A stretch of DNA of 64,000 bases, taken from contig JAJPIG010000021.1 in assembly GCA_021324855.1 (NCBI GenBank), positions 1 through 64,000 on the forward strand. Reading direction: 5' to 3'. Positions 25,588 to 34,800 of this stretch are shown here, piece after piece. The number at the start of each line of letters is the position of its first letter. Positions within the stretch are counted from its first letter, which is position 1. A program made the position numbers and the translations under genes. The notes below the pieces were generated by a model. The model saw only the letters and a program-made list of their open reading frames with translations, did not search any database and was not told where the DNA came from. The stretch comes from Pseudomonadota bacterium (lineage in GTDB: Bacteria > Desulfobacterota > Binatia > Binatales > Binataceae).

Positions 25588-26933
25588 CGCGTCTGATGAG
25601 ACGCGTGCGTATGACTGTTTGCCGGCGCGCGCGCAGCGTCACCGGCGGGTGAGGCCATCAGCTCGCGCCAGCGTGCGTAAAATGCGCGCTGCGGAACCTC
25701 GTCGGTGATGTGGCCGACACGCTCGCCGTTGATGACCCGCTCGCGCTCGAGTCCGCGATCGAACGTGATCCACTCGCGTTCCCGCACACGCATCCCGCGC
25801 GAGCATCGTGCGAACATCTCAAGGTCGTCCGGCGCGCCGAGAGCCGCCGGTCCGTAGAACGCTTCGTGCGCGCGCAATCGCGCGATGTTCATCTCGTCAG
25901 AAACACCTTTGAGCGTCGTCGGCTGCTGATAGACCTCGGTCGTTGTTACATCGACCGGCGTAATCGTCCTGAGCTGGACACCGATGATAAGAAGATTGGG
26001 GAAAATGAGCAGGTTGACGTTGGATTGCTCCAGCACCTCGACGGCGCGCTCGTAGCCCCATGCGCTCACCAGCTTGTCGAAGTAGTCGCCCATCGGCTTG
26101 GGCTTGAGGCCGTCCGACGGCAGCGATCTGACGGGCGCGCCGTCCTGCTTGGCACTCCCGTTGCCGGCCCGCGGCTTCACGAGCGGCGACATATCGAGAA
26201 TCGAATGGCCGTTGCCGAGCGCGCGCGTCAGCCCGGGCGATGTACCGCTGAACATGTCCATCGCGCCTTCCGGCTGCATCTCCCAGAACGAGCGATGCAC
26301 GAAATTGGGATGGTATCCGTCGACACCGTTTTCAAGCTGGAACTTCCAGTTGCCCTCGTAAGTAAACTTGTGGCCGCCGGACCGCGCGATAATCTCGCCG
26401 ACCGGCGAGAGATCCATGAAAACGTCCAGGTAGCGCTTCGCGCCGGCGAGATAGCTCACGAGTTCGTCGCATTCGGCGGCGAGGCTCGCGAACACCATCC
26501 CGCGATAGGTTGCGACGCGCGCTGCCTTAAAGAGATTCTTCACGCTCCTGTCGAAGGCCCGCCCGTATGCGTCGGCATACGGGATGCCGATCAGCTCGCC
26601 GCGAAGATTATAGGTCCAGCCGTGATACCAGCATCGAAAATTCTTCACCTGTCCGCGGCTCTGCTGGCATACGGTGGCCCCCCGATGCATGCAGTGGTTC
26701 ATCAGGACCTGGATATCGCCGTGCTCGTCGCGCGTGACGATCGCCGGCTGATTGCCGATCTGGATGGTGCGGAATTCGCCCGGCTCGCCGACTTCGCTGT
26801 CATGGCAGAGGAAAACCCAGGAGCGTCCGAAGATCCGATCCATCTCGAGCGCGAAGAGCTCGCGATCGACGTAGAGCCGGCGATTGACGCGGCATCCGTC
26901 GACCAGTGATTCAACGCCAATCTCGTTGGTCAT
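25584..26933 (-). CDS. Aromatic ring-hydroxylating dioxygenase, alpha subunit
   Basis: A 449-residue Rieske oxygenase large subunit. The Rieske cluster ligands are Cys81-x-His83 and Cys101-x2-His104; the mononuclear iron ligands are probably Asp204, His207 and His212 (NGVDGYHPNFVH). This layout is that of benzoate/anthranilate/naphthalene-type alpha subunits. No beta subunit, ferredoxin or reductase gene is adjacent; a beta subunit is present at 55431, next to a different alpha. Its convergence with the aryl-CoA operon suggests a related substrate. Confidence 0.86.
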   Translation of the reverse strand: MTNEIGVESLVDGCRVNRRLYVDRELFALEMDRIFGRSWVFLCHDSEVGEPGEFRTIQIGNQPAIVTRDEHGDIQVLMNHCMHRGATVCQQSRGQVKNFRCWYHGWTYNLRGELIGIPYADAYGRAFDRSVKNLFKAARVATYRGMVFASLAAECDELVSYLAGAKRYLDVFMDLSPVGEIIARSGGHKFTYEGNWKFQLENGVDGYHPNFVHRSFWEMQPEGAMDMFSGTSPGLTRALGNGHSILDMSPLVKPRAGNGSAKQDGAPVRSLPSDGLKPKPMGDYFDKLVSAWGYERAVEVLEQSNVNLLIFPNLLIIGVQLRTITPVDVTTTEVYQQPTTLKGVSDEMNIARLRAHEAFYGPAALGAPDDLEMFARCSRGMRVREREWITFDRGLERERVINGERVGHITDEVPQRAFYARWRELMASPAGDAARAPANSHTHASHQTR

Positions 26934-27138
26934 CCTGCTCCACCTCCGTCGATTCAGGCCGGATCGCGAGGAGAATCTTAGCCCGGCCCAATGTCAGTGG
27001 ATAGCCGGATGGCGACCCCTTCCTGCAGTCGCTTGACTGGGACGGCCGCGGAGCCGACTTTATAGTTACACCGGAGGGGCGGGGGTAATGCGACGGTGCG
27101 CCGGGAATCGGCGTGGCCGGCGCCGATTGGAGTAATGC

Positions 27139-29613
27139 ATGGGTCGCCCGAGTGGGTCCGGCGGCAAGCAAAAATCCGCGCGCAAACCATCACGATCGGA
27201 CTGGCGTGATTGGAACTGGCGGCGTATCGGTCTCGCAGCCTTTTTGTGCTTTTCATTCGGCGTCGGCTTCTACCTAGCGCAGCTCTATGCCGAAATATCC
27301 CTGCTGATCGAGCAGCGGAGCGCCGGCCTGACCTCGGCGATCTACTCCGCGCCGTTGGTGATCGCCGCCGGCAACGATATCGCGCGGATGCGGCTGCTCG
27401 ATCGCCTGCGGCATCTGAGCTACACGGAAACGGCTCAGCCAAACCGTCCCGGGCAATACAGCGAGCAGCCCGGCGCGATGATGATCTACTTCCGCGGCTT
27501 CTCGACTGGCGCGCGCTCGGTTCCCGCAACGCTCGTGCGGCTCAATCTTGCGGGCAGCACCGTGACCGGCGTCCACGATTACTTCGGAATGCCGATGGAG
27601 ACGGCGAGCCTCGAGCCGGAGGTGATAGGGCGGCTCTATCCCGATGCGCCTGCCGAGCGCGTCGAGGTGCGAATCGACGATCTCAAGCCCTATCTCACGC
27701 GCGGACTCATCGCGACCGAGGATCGCTTCTTTTACTACCATCCGGGATTCGACCCGATTCGTATCATCGAGGCGGCCGTCCGCGACTGGCATTCGCATCG
27801 TCTGGCGCAGGGCGCGAGCACGATCACGCAGCAGCTTGCCCGTACCTTCATGGGGCAGCATACGCGGAGCTTCCGCCGCAAATTCAGGGAGCTTGCGGTT
27901 GCGCTGGTGATCGAGATGAAGCTCTCGAAGCGCGAGATCCTCGAGCGCTACGTCAACGACGTGCCGATGGGCGAGTACGATGGCACGCCGATCTACGGAC
28001 TGCCGCTCGCCGCGCGCTATTTCTTCAATACCGACCTGAGCGAGGTGACGCCTGACCAGGCCGCGATCCTGATTGGGATGATCCGGGCGCCGAGCCTCTA
28101 TGATCCGCGACGGCATCCCGACGCCTGCCGGGCGCGCCGCGATGTGGTGCTCGGCGTGATGCGCCGCGCGGGCGTAATCGATCAGCCGACGTATGCCGCG
28201 GCGGTCGCCGCGCCGATCACGGTCACTCAGGCGCCCGGATTGCGTCGCGCGCCGTACTTCGCCGATTACGTCACGGCCATCGTCGAGAAGACCGCCGGCG
28301 GATCGCTGCGCGGGCTGCGCGTCTACACCACGATCGATCCGGAAATGCAGGCGGAGGCGCAGGAAGCGGTGGTCGATAATCTTGCGCATCTCGAGAAGCT
28401 GCATAAGCACCTGCGGCGCGCGAACCTGAAAGAGCGCCTCGAAGGCTCGCTGGTTGCGCTCGATGCGCGCAGCGGCGCGATTCGCGCGATGGTCGGCGGA
28501 CGCGACTATCGCGTGAGCCAGTTCAATCGCGCCGCGATGGCCGAGCGGCAGACCGGTTCGGCATTCAAACCAATCGTCTACCTGCTGGCGCTTGATCCGG
28601 CGCGCTCGCCGCTTTCACAAACGGTCACGCTCGCCTCGTTGTTGCCCGACCGTCCGATGTCATTCAACGGATGGATGCCCGTGAACTACGAGCATACTTA
28701 CCTGGGCAGCGTGACGGTCGCCGATGCGCTTGCGAAATCGCTCAACGTTCCGACCGCGTATCTCGGCAGCCTGCTCGGCGCGCGGCGAATCGTCGATGAA
28801 GCGCACGAGATGGGGATTACGGAGCATATGCCGGCCGTGCTGCCGATCTCGATCGGCGCAGGCGCGACCACGCTGCTCAGCCTGACCGGCGTCTACCAGG
28901 TCTTTGCGAGCGAAGGCGTCGCACATCCGCCATACGCAATCGAATCGATCGTCGACGGCTCGGGTCATATAATCTATCAGCACGCTGCGCAGGCCCGGCG
29001 CATGATCGCGTCCGACGTCGCCTACGTGATGACCGGCGCGCTGGAAAATGTGCTCCGCTACGGCACCGGCGCGGGCGCGGGCCGGATGGGCGTCGATTTC
29101 CCGGCGGCGGGCAAAACCGGCACGACCGAGGATTTTCACGATGCCTATTTCGTCGGCTACACGCCGGCGCTCGTATGCGGCGTGTGGGTGGGCTTCGATG
29201 AGCCGCAATCGCTCGGAGTTCCGGGCGCCGATGCAGCGCTGCCGGCGTGGGCGCATTTTATGGTTGAAGCTGCGCCGCGCGGGGTCGATTTCCCGGTGCC
29301 TCCGGGAATCACGTTTGCGAACATCGATCCGACCACCGGCGGCCTCGCCACCCCGGCCTGTCCGCGCAACGTCCGAATGCCTTTTCTCTACGGCACCGCG
29401 CCGACGGCGTACTGCTGGCTGCATAGCGGCGCGGCGCCGGGAACCGGCACGGTGACTGCCAAAGCGTCAACTGCTGCGCCGGCCGTTGCGCCTGACAATT
29501 CTGCGATCGCCGGCGCCGCAGCGGCGAATCCCGGCGCATCGCCGGCTGCCACACCGACTCCCGGCGGCGGTCTCTTCGCTGGCATCGGACGTCTGTTCGG
29601 GATCGGGCACTGA
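27139..29613 (+). CDS. mrcB: Penicillin-binding protein 1B-type bifunctional transglycosylase/transpeptidase
   Basis: A class A PBP that polymerises lipid II and cross-links peptidoglycan. The 824-residue protein has a membrane helix at about 29-49, a UB2H-like region (about 60-150), glycosyltransferase 51 domain with Glu194 in TEDRFFYYHPGF and GASTITQQLARTF (225-237), and a transpeptidase with Ser474-x-x-Lys477, Ser534-Leu-Asn536 and Lys659-Thr-Gly. The tail from about 770 is Ala/Pro/Gly-rich and variable. It stands alone. Confidence 0.9.
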   Translation: MGRPSGSGGKQKSARKPSRSDWRDWNWRRIGLAAFLCFSFGVGFYLAQLYAEISLLIEQRSAGLTSAIYSAPLVIAAGNDIARMRLLDRLRHLSYTETAQPNRPGQYSEQPGAMMIYFRGFSTGARSVPATLVRLNLAGSTVTGVHDYFGMPMETASLEPEVIGRLYPDAPAERVEVRIDDLKPYLTRGLIATEDRFFYYHPGFDPIRIIEAAVRDWHSHRLAQGASTITQQLARTFMGQHTRSFRRKFRELAVALVIEMKLSKREILERYVNDVPMGEYDGTPIYGLPLAARYFFNTDLSEVTPDQAAILIGMIRAPSLYDPRRHPDACRARRDVVLGVMRRAGVIDQPTYAAAVAAPITVTQAPGLRRAPYFADYVTAIVEKTAGGSLRGLRVYTTIDPEMQAEAQEAVVDNLAHLEKLHKHLRRANLKERLEGSLVALDARSGAIRAMVGGRDYRVSQFNRAAMAERQTGSAFKPIVYLLALDPARSPLSQTVTLASLLPDRPMSFNGWMPVNYEHTYLGSVTVADALAKSLNVPTAYLGSLLGARRIVDEAHEMGITEHMPAVLPISIGAGATTLLSLTGVYQVFASEGVAHPPYAIESIVDGSGHIIYQHAAQARRMIASDVAYVMTGALENVLRYGTGAGAGRMGVDFPAAGKTGTTEDFHDAYFVGYTPALVCGVWVGFDEPQSLGVPGADAALPAWAHFMVEAAPRGVDFPVPPGITFANIDPTTGGLATPACPRNVRMPFLYGTAPTAYCWLHSGAAPGTGTVTAKASTAAPAVAPDNSAIAGAAAANPGASPAATPTPGGGLFAGIGRLFGIGH

Positions 29614-29682
29614 CCGACACATCGATTCTGGTCGAATCGGCTCGATTGGCTTGATTCGACGGTATGCGATAAGAACGCGGAA

Positions 29683-30333
29683 GTGTTGAAGAGGGGATCA
29701 ACGATCTCGCGGCTGTTCCCGGTCTTCGTTTTTCTTGCATCATCGATATTCGCTGTGTCCGCGTTAGCGGGCGGCGCGAATCGTCAGGTGCCTGTGCGCG
29801 GCTACGCTGGGACGCCGGCGCACTACATCGGCAGCCTCTATTGCGAGGTCTGTCACGAAGAGCAGACGCTCACTTTCGCCGACACGAAGATGGGCGAGCT
29901 GTTCCTTCGCAAACCGATCGATCCGATCTCGAAGCTCGGATGCGAAGGATGTCACGGGCCGGGAAGTAACCACGCGGCCTCCGGCGGCGGCGTCGGGATG
30001 GGCGGGTTGGTTGCATTCAGGACCGGATCCGACCAGCCGATCGATCGCGCCAACCAGGCGTGTATAGTGTGCCACGACGAAGCCTTCTGGCACGGCAAAA
30101 CTCACGGCGCGCGTCCGATGGCCTGCTTCGATTGCCACACAATCATGGTGCGCGAGAGTCCGCAATTTCAGCTTTCATCGCCGATGGCGGTCGATCCGAT
30201 TCATCCGAGCGCGTGGCGCGCGGCGATCGGCGGCGGAGTCATCGTCGGAATTTTCGCGGCGTTAAGCGCCATCATTTTTCGCCGTCGACGCCTGCGACCT
30301 TCGCGAACCGACGGAGGCGGCGCCGCGCGATGA
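29683..30333 (+). CDS. Membrane-anchored tetraheme cytochrome c
   Basis: A 216-residue exported cytochrome with an N-terminal signal sequence (about 10-30), four CxxCH heme sites (Cys54, Cys87, Cys127, Cys148 start them) and a C-terminal membrane helix (about 179-199). It begins at GTG 29683. Its stop shares an ATGA with the NarI-like gene, so the two are translationally coupled and likely form one quinol-linked electron-transfer complex. The family resembles small DmsE/NrfB-like multiheme cytochromes. Confidence 0.82.
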   Translation: MLKRGSTISRLFPVFVFLASSIFAVSALAGGANRQVPVRGYAGTPAHYIGSLYCEVCHEEQTLTFADTKMGELFLRKPIDPISKLGCEGCHGPGSNHAASGGGVGMGGLVAFRTGSDQPIDRANQACIVCHDEAFWHGKTHGARPMACFDCHTIMVRESPQFQLSSPMAVDPIHPSAWRAAIGGGVIVGIFAALSAIIFRRRRLRPSRTDGGGAAR

Positions 30334-30971
30334 CTCTGCTCGAATTCACCGAAGGCCCGGGGCTGCGGTGGGCGGTCCTCATCATGACCGCCGGGTTCTG
30401 TGCGCGGCTGGTGTTTTCGATCATGGTGCGTCGCGAGCAAGACCTTTACTGGGCCCGCAAGGAGTTCGCCCTGCCCGGCGAGCGCTGGAAATTCGACAGC
30501 TTCCTGATGCACGCCGGGTTGCTGGTGGCGATTTTCGGGTTCGCGCCGCATATCCTGCTGATCCGCGATCTCACGGGACTGCAATGGCCGTCATTGCCGA
30601 TCAGCATCGTATGGTTCGCGGCGGCGGCGACCGTGATCGCGATGCTCTGGCTGCTCGGCTATCGCCTGTCGGATCGCACCCGCCGCGAGCTTACCACCGT
30701 CGATGACTACCTTTCGTGGATCCTGGTTTTCGCGCCGGTCGTTACCGGGATGCTCGCCTTTCCGCACCTGGGCGGTGGATCGCTCTTCGGACCCGATGCG
30801 ATGCTGCTCACGGCGCATCTGGTGAGCGTCGAGTTGCTGATGGTTTACTTGCCGTTCGGCAAGTTGATGCACCTCATCCTGATGCCGCTGTTCCGCGCCT
30901 CGCTGTTCATAGCTGGGCCGCTACGCCATCGCTCGACAGTCACGTCCGCGCCGGATCCGGATCGTCAATAA
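30330..30971 (+). CDS. NarI/DsrM-like b-type cytochrome membrane subunit
   Basis: A 213-residue integral membrane protein with five predicted helices, similar to the nitrate-reductase gamma subunit family (NarI, DsrM, TmcC). Likely heme b ligands are histidines in FLMHAG, FAPHILL, TAHLVS and KLMHLIL. Such subunits pass quinol electrons to a partner; here that partner is the tetraheme cytochrome encoded just upstream, rather than a molybdoenzyme. The ATG overlaps the upstream stop. Confidence 0.82.
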   Translation: MTLLEFTEGPGLRWAVLIMTAGFCARLVFSIMVRREQDLYWARKEFALPGERWKFDSFLMHAGLLVAIFGFAPHILLIRDLTGLQWPSLPISIVWFAAAATVIAMLWLLGYRLSDRTRRELTTVDDYLSWILVFAPVVTGMLAFPHLGGGSLFGPDAMLLTAHLVSVELLMVYLPFGKLMHLILMPLFRASLFIAGPLRHRSTVTSAPDPDRQ

Positions 30972-31244
30972 AGAGCGAGTTTTGCAGAATCGATACAGCG
31001 CATGGGTTGAGTGCGCCGGCTTAAGATTTTCTTTTTGGGCGAATAAAAATTCTTGACAGTATGACGAGATAATGCTCTGTTCGCCGATGAAAACCGTGCA
31101 TAAATAAAGATGTAACAGATTGGTTATATATAGCGATATTAAGATACTGTAGCGTTATTTTCAGAATAAAAAGTTTAAAGCACCAATAAGCCAAGTGTGG
31201 TTGCGATGGATTGGAACACGACATAATTCGGGGGAGGTAAAAAG
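30972..31244. promoter_or_regulatory. AT-rich intergenic region before two secreted-protein genes
   Basis: This 273-bp stretch is clearly more AT-rich than its surroundings, especially 31020-31200. It contains TTGACA at 31053, TTATATATAG near 31126, and GGGGAGGTAAAAAG just before the ATG at 31245. No exact promoter spacing can be assigned. No credible gene lies inside it. Confidence 0.45.
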
Positions 31245-31805
31245 ATGGCGATCACGAAGAACGGACGAGTACTACTCGGAATCGGGATCGTCGCGCTAAT
31301 CATCTCGACCGCGCCGGCTGCGTTGGCAAAGAAGCCCAAAACGGTGAAGGGCACTTCGGCAGGCAGCTTTTCCACCGTCAATTTCAGTTTTGATGGGGCG
31401 GAGCCTGGGACTTTAAGCAACGTCACCGGCAAGGACAACCTTAACGGGCCATTTAGCTCGCAAACCTATGCCGAGTACGGTTCCGCCGGTCCCACTTGCA
31501 CGGCACCCGACGGCACTACCGGCAATACCTACACCCTGGTGGGATCCTGGACGATCATTACCTACAAAAGCGGCGAGTTGCTCGTCGCTGGTTCCCAAAA
31601 TGGCAGTGAATGCGTGAGCAATTCGACCGGGTTCTTTGGCGGAACGAGCACCTACACGATCACCGGCGGAACCGGCAAGTTTACGGGAGCCAGCGGTACC
31701 GGAACTGCCAAATTCTCAGGAGTAGTATTATTCGCCGGAACCGGCCCAGCCTACGGGCTGTTGGGCACGGTCGTAACCAGTTCCACGACGATGTTAACGC
31801 CCTGA
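31245..31805 (+). CDS. Secreted Gly/Thr/Ser-rich protein of unknown function
   Basis: A 186-residue exported protein with a signal peptide ending in APAALA (about residue 28). The mature part is rich in Gly, Ser and Thr with alternating short strands, e.g. NTYTLVGSW, TYTITGGTGKFTGASGTGTAKFSG. This pattern suggests a small beta-barrel such as an allene-oxide-cyclase-like fold, but the match is weak. GGGGAGG precedes the ATG. It lies 55 bases before the large repeat protein and may be cotranscribed. Confidence 0.65.
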   Translation: MAITKNGRVLLGIGIVALIISTAPAALAKKPKTVKGTSAGSFSTVNFSFDGAEPGTLSNVTGKDNLNGPFSSQTYAEYGSAGPTCTAPDGTTGNTYTLVGSWTIITYKSGELLVAGSQNGSECVSNSTGFFGGTSTYTITGGTGKFTGASGTGTAKFSGVVLFAGTGPAYGLLGTVVTSSTTMLTP

Positions 31806-31860
31806 GCATTCCCGCCTATCGATCGGCAGCGGCGGTAACAGGTTTCCCGGGGGAGATCCT

Positions 31861-34800
31861 ATGCCAGGCGGCCGTTTTGCGTATGGTCTGTCGATAGCGG
31901 GTGCGGTGGTTCTGTTGATCGGCGCCGCGCTCGCGCCCGAGCCGGGAGCAACGCCGCCCGTCGCTGGGCCGCGTAGTGCGCTCGGAACTCGCTTCGCCCA
32001 TCTGCCGCTCGCCTTCGAGCCCAACGTCGGGCAGTCCCGACCAGAAGTCAAATATTTCTCGCGTGGCCGCGGCTATACGCTGTCGCTTGCCGCTACCAGT
32101 GCGACGCTGAGGCTAAGTCACAGCCTGACGATGCCGCCTCTAATCGCAGCGCGGCCCGGTCAGAAATTACACGCCGCACGGGAGCGGGCGCGTACTGTAT
32201 CGATCCGGTTCATCGGCGCCAACGAGGGCGCGAGAGCCGAAGGCGTCGCGCCGCTGCGCGGTGTCAGCAATTACCTGATCGGCCGCGACCCGTCGAAATG
32301 GCATACGCACGTACCGATCTATGCGCGGGTGCGCTATCGCGCGCTCTATCCGGGCATCGATCTGGTCTACTACGGGCATCAGGGCGAGCTTGAATTCGAT
32401 GTGGTGGTGGCGCCGGATGCTGATCCGGACCGTATCCGCTTCGCGATCGAGAGTGACACACCGACGACATTGAACCGCGCGGGCGATCTCGTGGTCGACC
32501 GCGATGACCGTGTGATCTTGCGCAAGCCGCAGGTCTACCAAGAGACGCCGGCGGGCCGTCGTATTATCGACGGACATTTTCGCCTGCTCGGGCATTCGAC
32601 GATTGGATTCGAGATCGCCTCCTACGACCATCGCCGGCCGCTCGTGATCGATCCGACGGTTCTGACCTACTCCAGTTACCTGGGCGGCTTGAGTGCCTAT
32701 GGCCGGGGAATCGCAGTTGATTCGAGCGGCGCCGTCTACGTCACCGGATGGACCGACCTGAAGGACGATCTACCGACCCGCAGCCCGAATACAGGCGGCC
32801 CCTACCAGGCTCATCTCAAACCCGGCTCAATCAATGGCTTCGCGATCAACGCCTTCGTCGCGAAGTTCGATACCACGATGTCTGGGGACAGCTCGCTGGT
32901 TTATTCTACCTATCTAGGCGGTAGCGGCGTCGACGAAGCATTCGGGATCGCGGTCGATAGTTCGGGCGACGCCTACGTCACCGGCTTCACCACCTCGGCT
33001 GACTTTCCACAGCAGAATTCGTCGGTGCAGGTTTCCGGCTACGCTGGGGGACCGGCCGACGCCTTCGTGACCGAGTTGCTGCCCGATGGCTCGGGCTTGG
33101 TCTATTCTACCTATCTGGGCGGAGAAGGATTCGATATTGGTGAAGGCGTCGCTGTCGATCCATCCGGCAGCGTCTACGTTGGCGGACAGACCTACTCGCT
33201 TCACTTTCCGACAACGGGCAATGCGCTCCAGCAGTCCGACCCGGTTTCGTCTCAGACCCCCGAAGGCTTTCTCACCAAACTGACGCCGGCCTCGGCCGGA
33301 TCGATTGCGCTCGCATACTCAACCTACCTGGCGTCGACGAATATCCCTCCCAGCGAGTTCAGCGGTGTGAATGTCGCCTCGGTAGCGGCGGACTCGGCGG
33401 GCATCGCTTATGTCGCGGGCGAGGCCGACCCCAATTTCCTCAGCGGAATAATCGGCGCGCCGACGAATTATGCCGGCGCTGAAGACGCGATCATCGCGGC
33501 GATCGACACCACCAAAAGTGGCGCGAGCTCGCTGGTCTATGCGACCTATCTGGGCGGCAGCGCCACCGACGGCGCGAGCGGAATCGCTATTGCGCCCAGC
33601 TGCACTTCGCCGTGCGCCGCCTACGTGACCGGCTCGACCATCTCGGCCGACTTCCCGGTGACCGTTGGAGCGGCTGATACCACGTTCAACAATACAGCCG
33701 AAGATTTCGCCGCCGAGATCTTGCCGAGCGGCAAGCCGATGTGGGTCACGTTCTTGGGTGGCTCGCTGATCGCGAACGCGACGGCGATTGCGGTCGACAC
33801 GTCGGGGCGGCCATTCATAGCGGGCGCGACCTGGTCCCCGGATTTCCCGGTTCTAAATCAGATCCAATCGTTCGGCGGCCTGAGCGGCCAGCTCCTGGAG
33901 AGCCCGGACGACGGCGCCACGGTTACGGACCTCAACTGGCCGGGTTCGACCGCCGGCAGCATAATGGTAGGTACGCTTGCGCTGGATACCTCGCCCAGCC
34001 CGGCCAATCCCTCGGTCATCTATGCCGGAACGGTCGCCAATGGCGTCTGGATGAGTACTGACGGCGGGATGAACTTCAATCAGATTACGAACGCCGGCTT
34101 TCCGGAACTCTCGGCCGTCGGATGCTGGGGGCTCGCCTATACGAATCTCACCACGCCCCCGATGCTCTATGCGGGCTGCAACAATGGCCTCTACCTGATC
34201 ACCAACGACGGCGCCAATGTCACTAAGGCTGCGGCTACGAACTTTCCTTCCACACCTACGATTCATTCACTGACCACGGGCGGAGCCTCAGCACCCAACC
34301 AGGTCTATATCGGTACCAACGAAGGCTTTTACGTGAGCCCGGATAACGGCGCAACTTTCAACAAGACGAGCGGACTACCGGCAAACACCCAGGTTTGGCG
34401 CTCGGTAATAGACAAGCAGGGTAACCTGGTTCTCGGCACCAACAAGGGCGTCTTCGTGAGTACCGACGGTACAGCCGGTAAGAAGTTTACCGCAACCAAT
34501 TTGAATTGGGTTCAGGTGAATGCGCTCGCTGCCGACACCGTCTCGGGAATTGTCTATGCCGGGACAGAGAACGGCGTGGTAGCAAGCAACGATGAGTTCA
34601 ATACGAATTTTACCTTCGGTTTCGGTCTTGCGACCTTTCCGTCCGTCAGTGGACTGGCGGTCGATTACTCGACTACGCCGCCATCGGTGTTCGCCGCGGT
34701 CGATGACTTCACCAACCGCGCCGGCTGGATCGTGAAAAGCACCGACCAGGGCCAGACCTTCCAGCTCGTTTTCGGTAATAACATCTTCCCCGGGTTTACC

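Noticed and set aside
31021-31224. A 67-residue minus-strand frame in the AT-rich region
   Set aside because: No ribosome site or similarity; the AT-rich stretch is better explained as a regulatory region.
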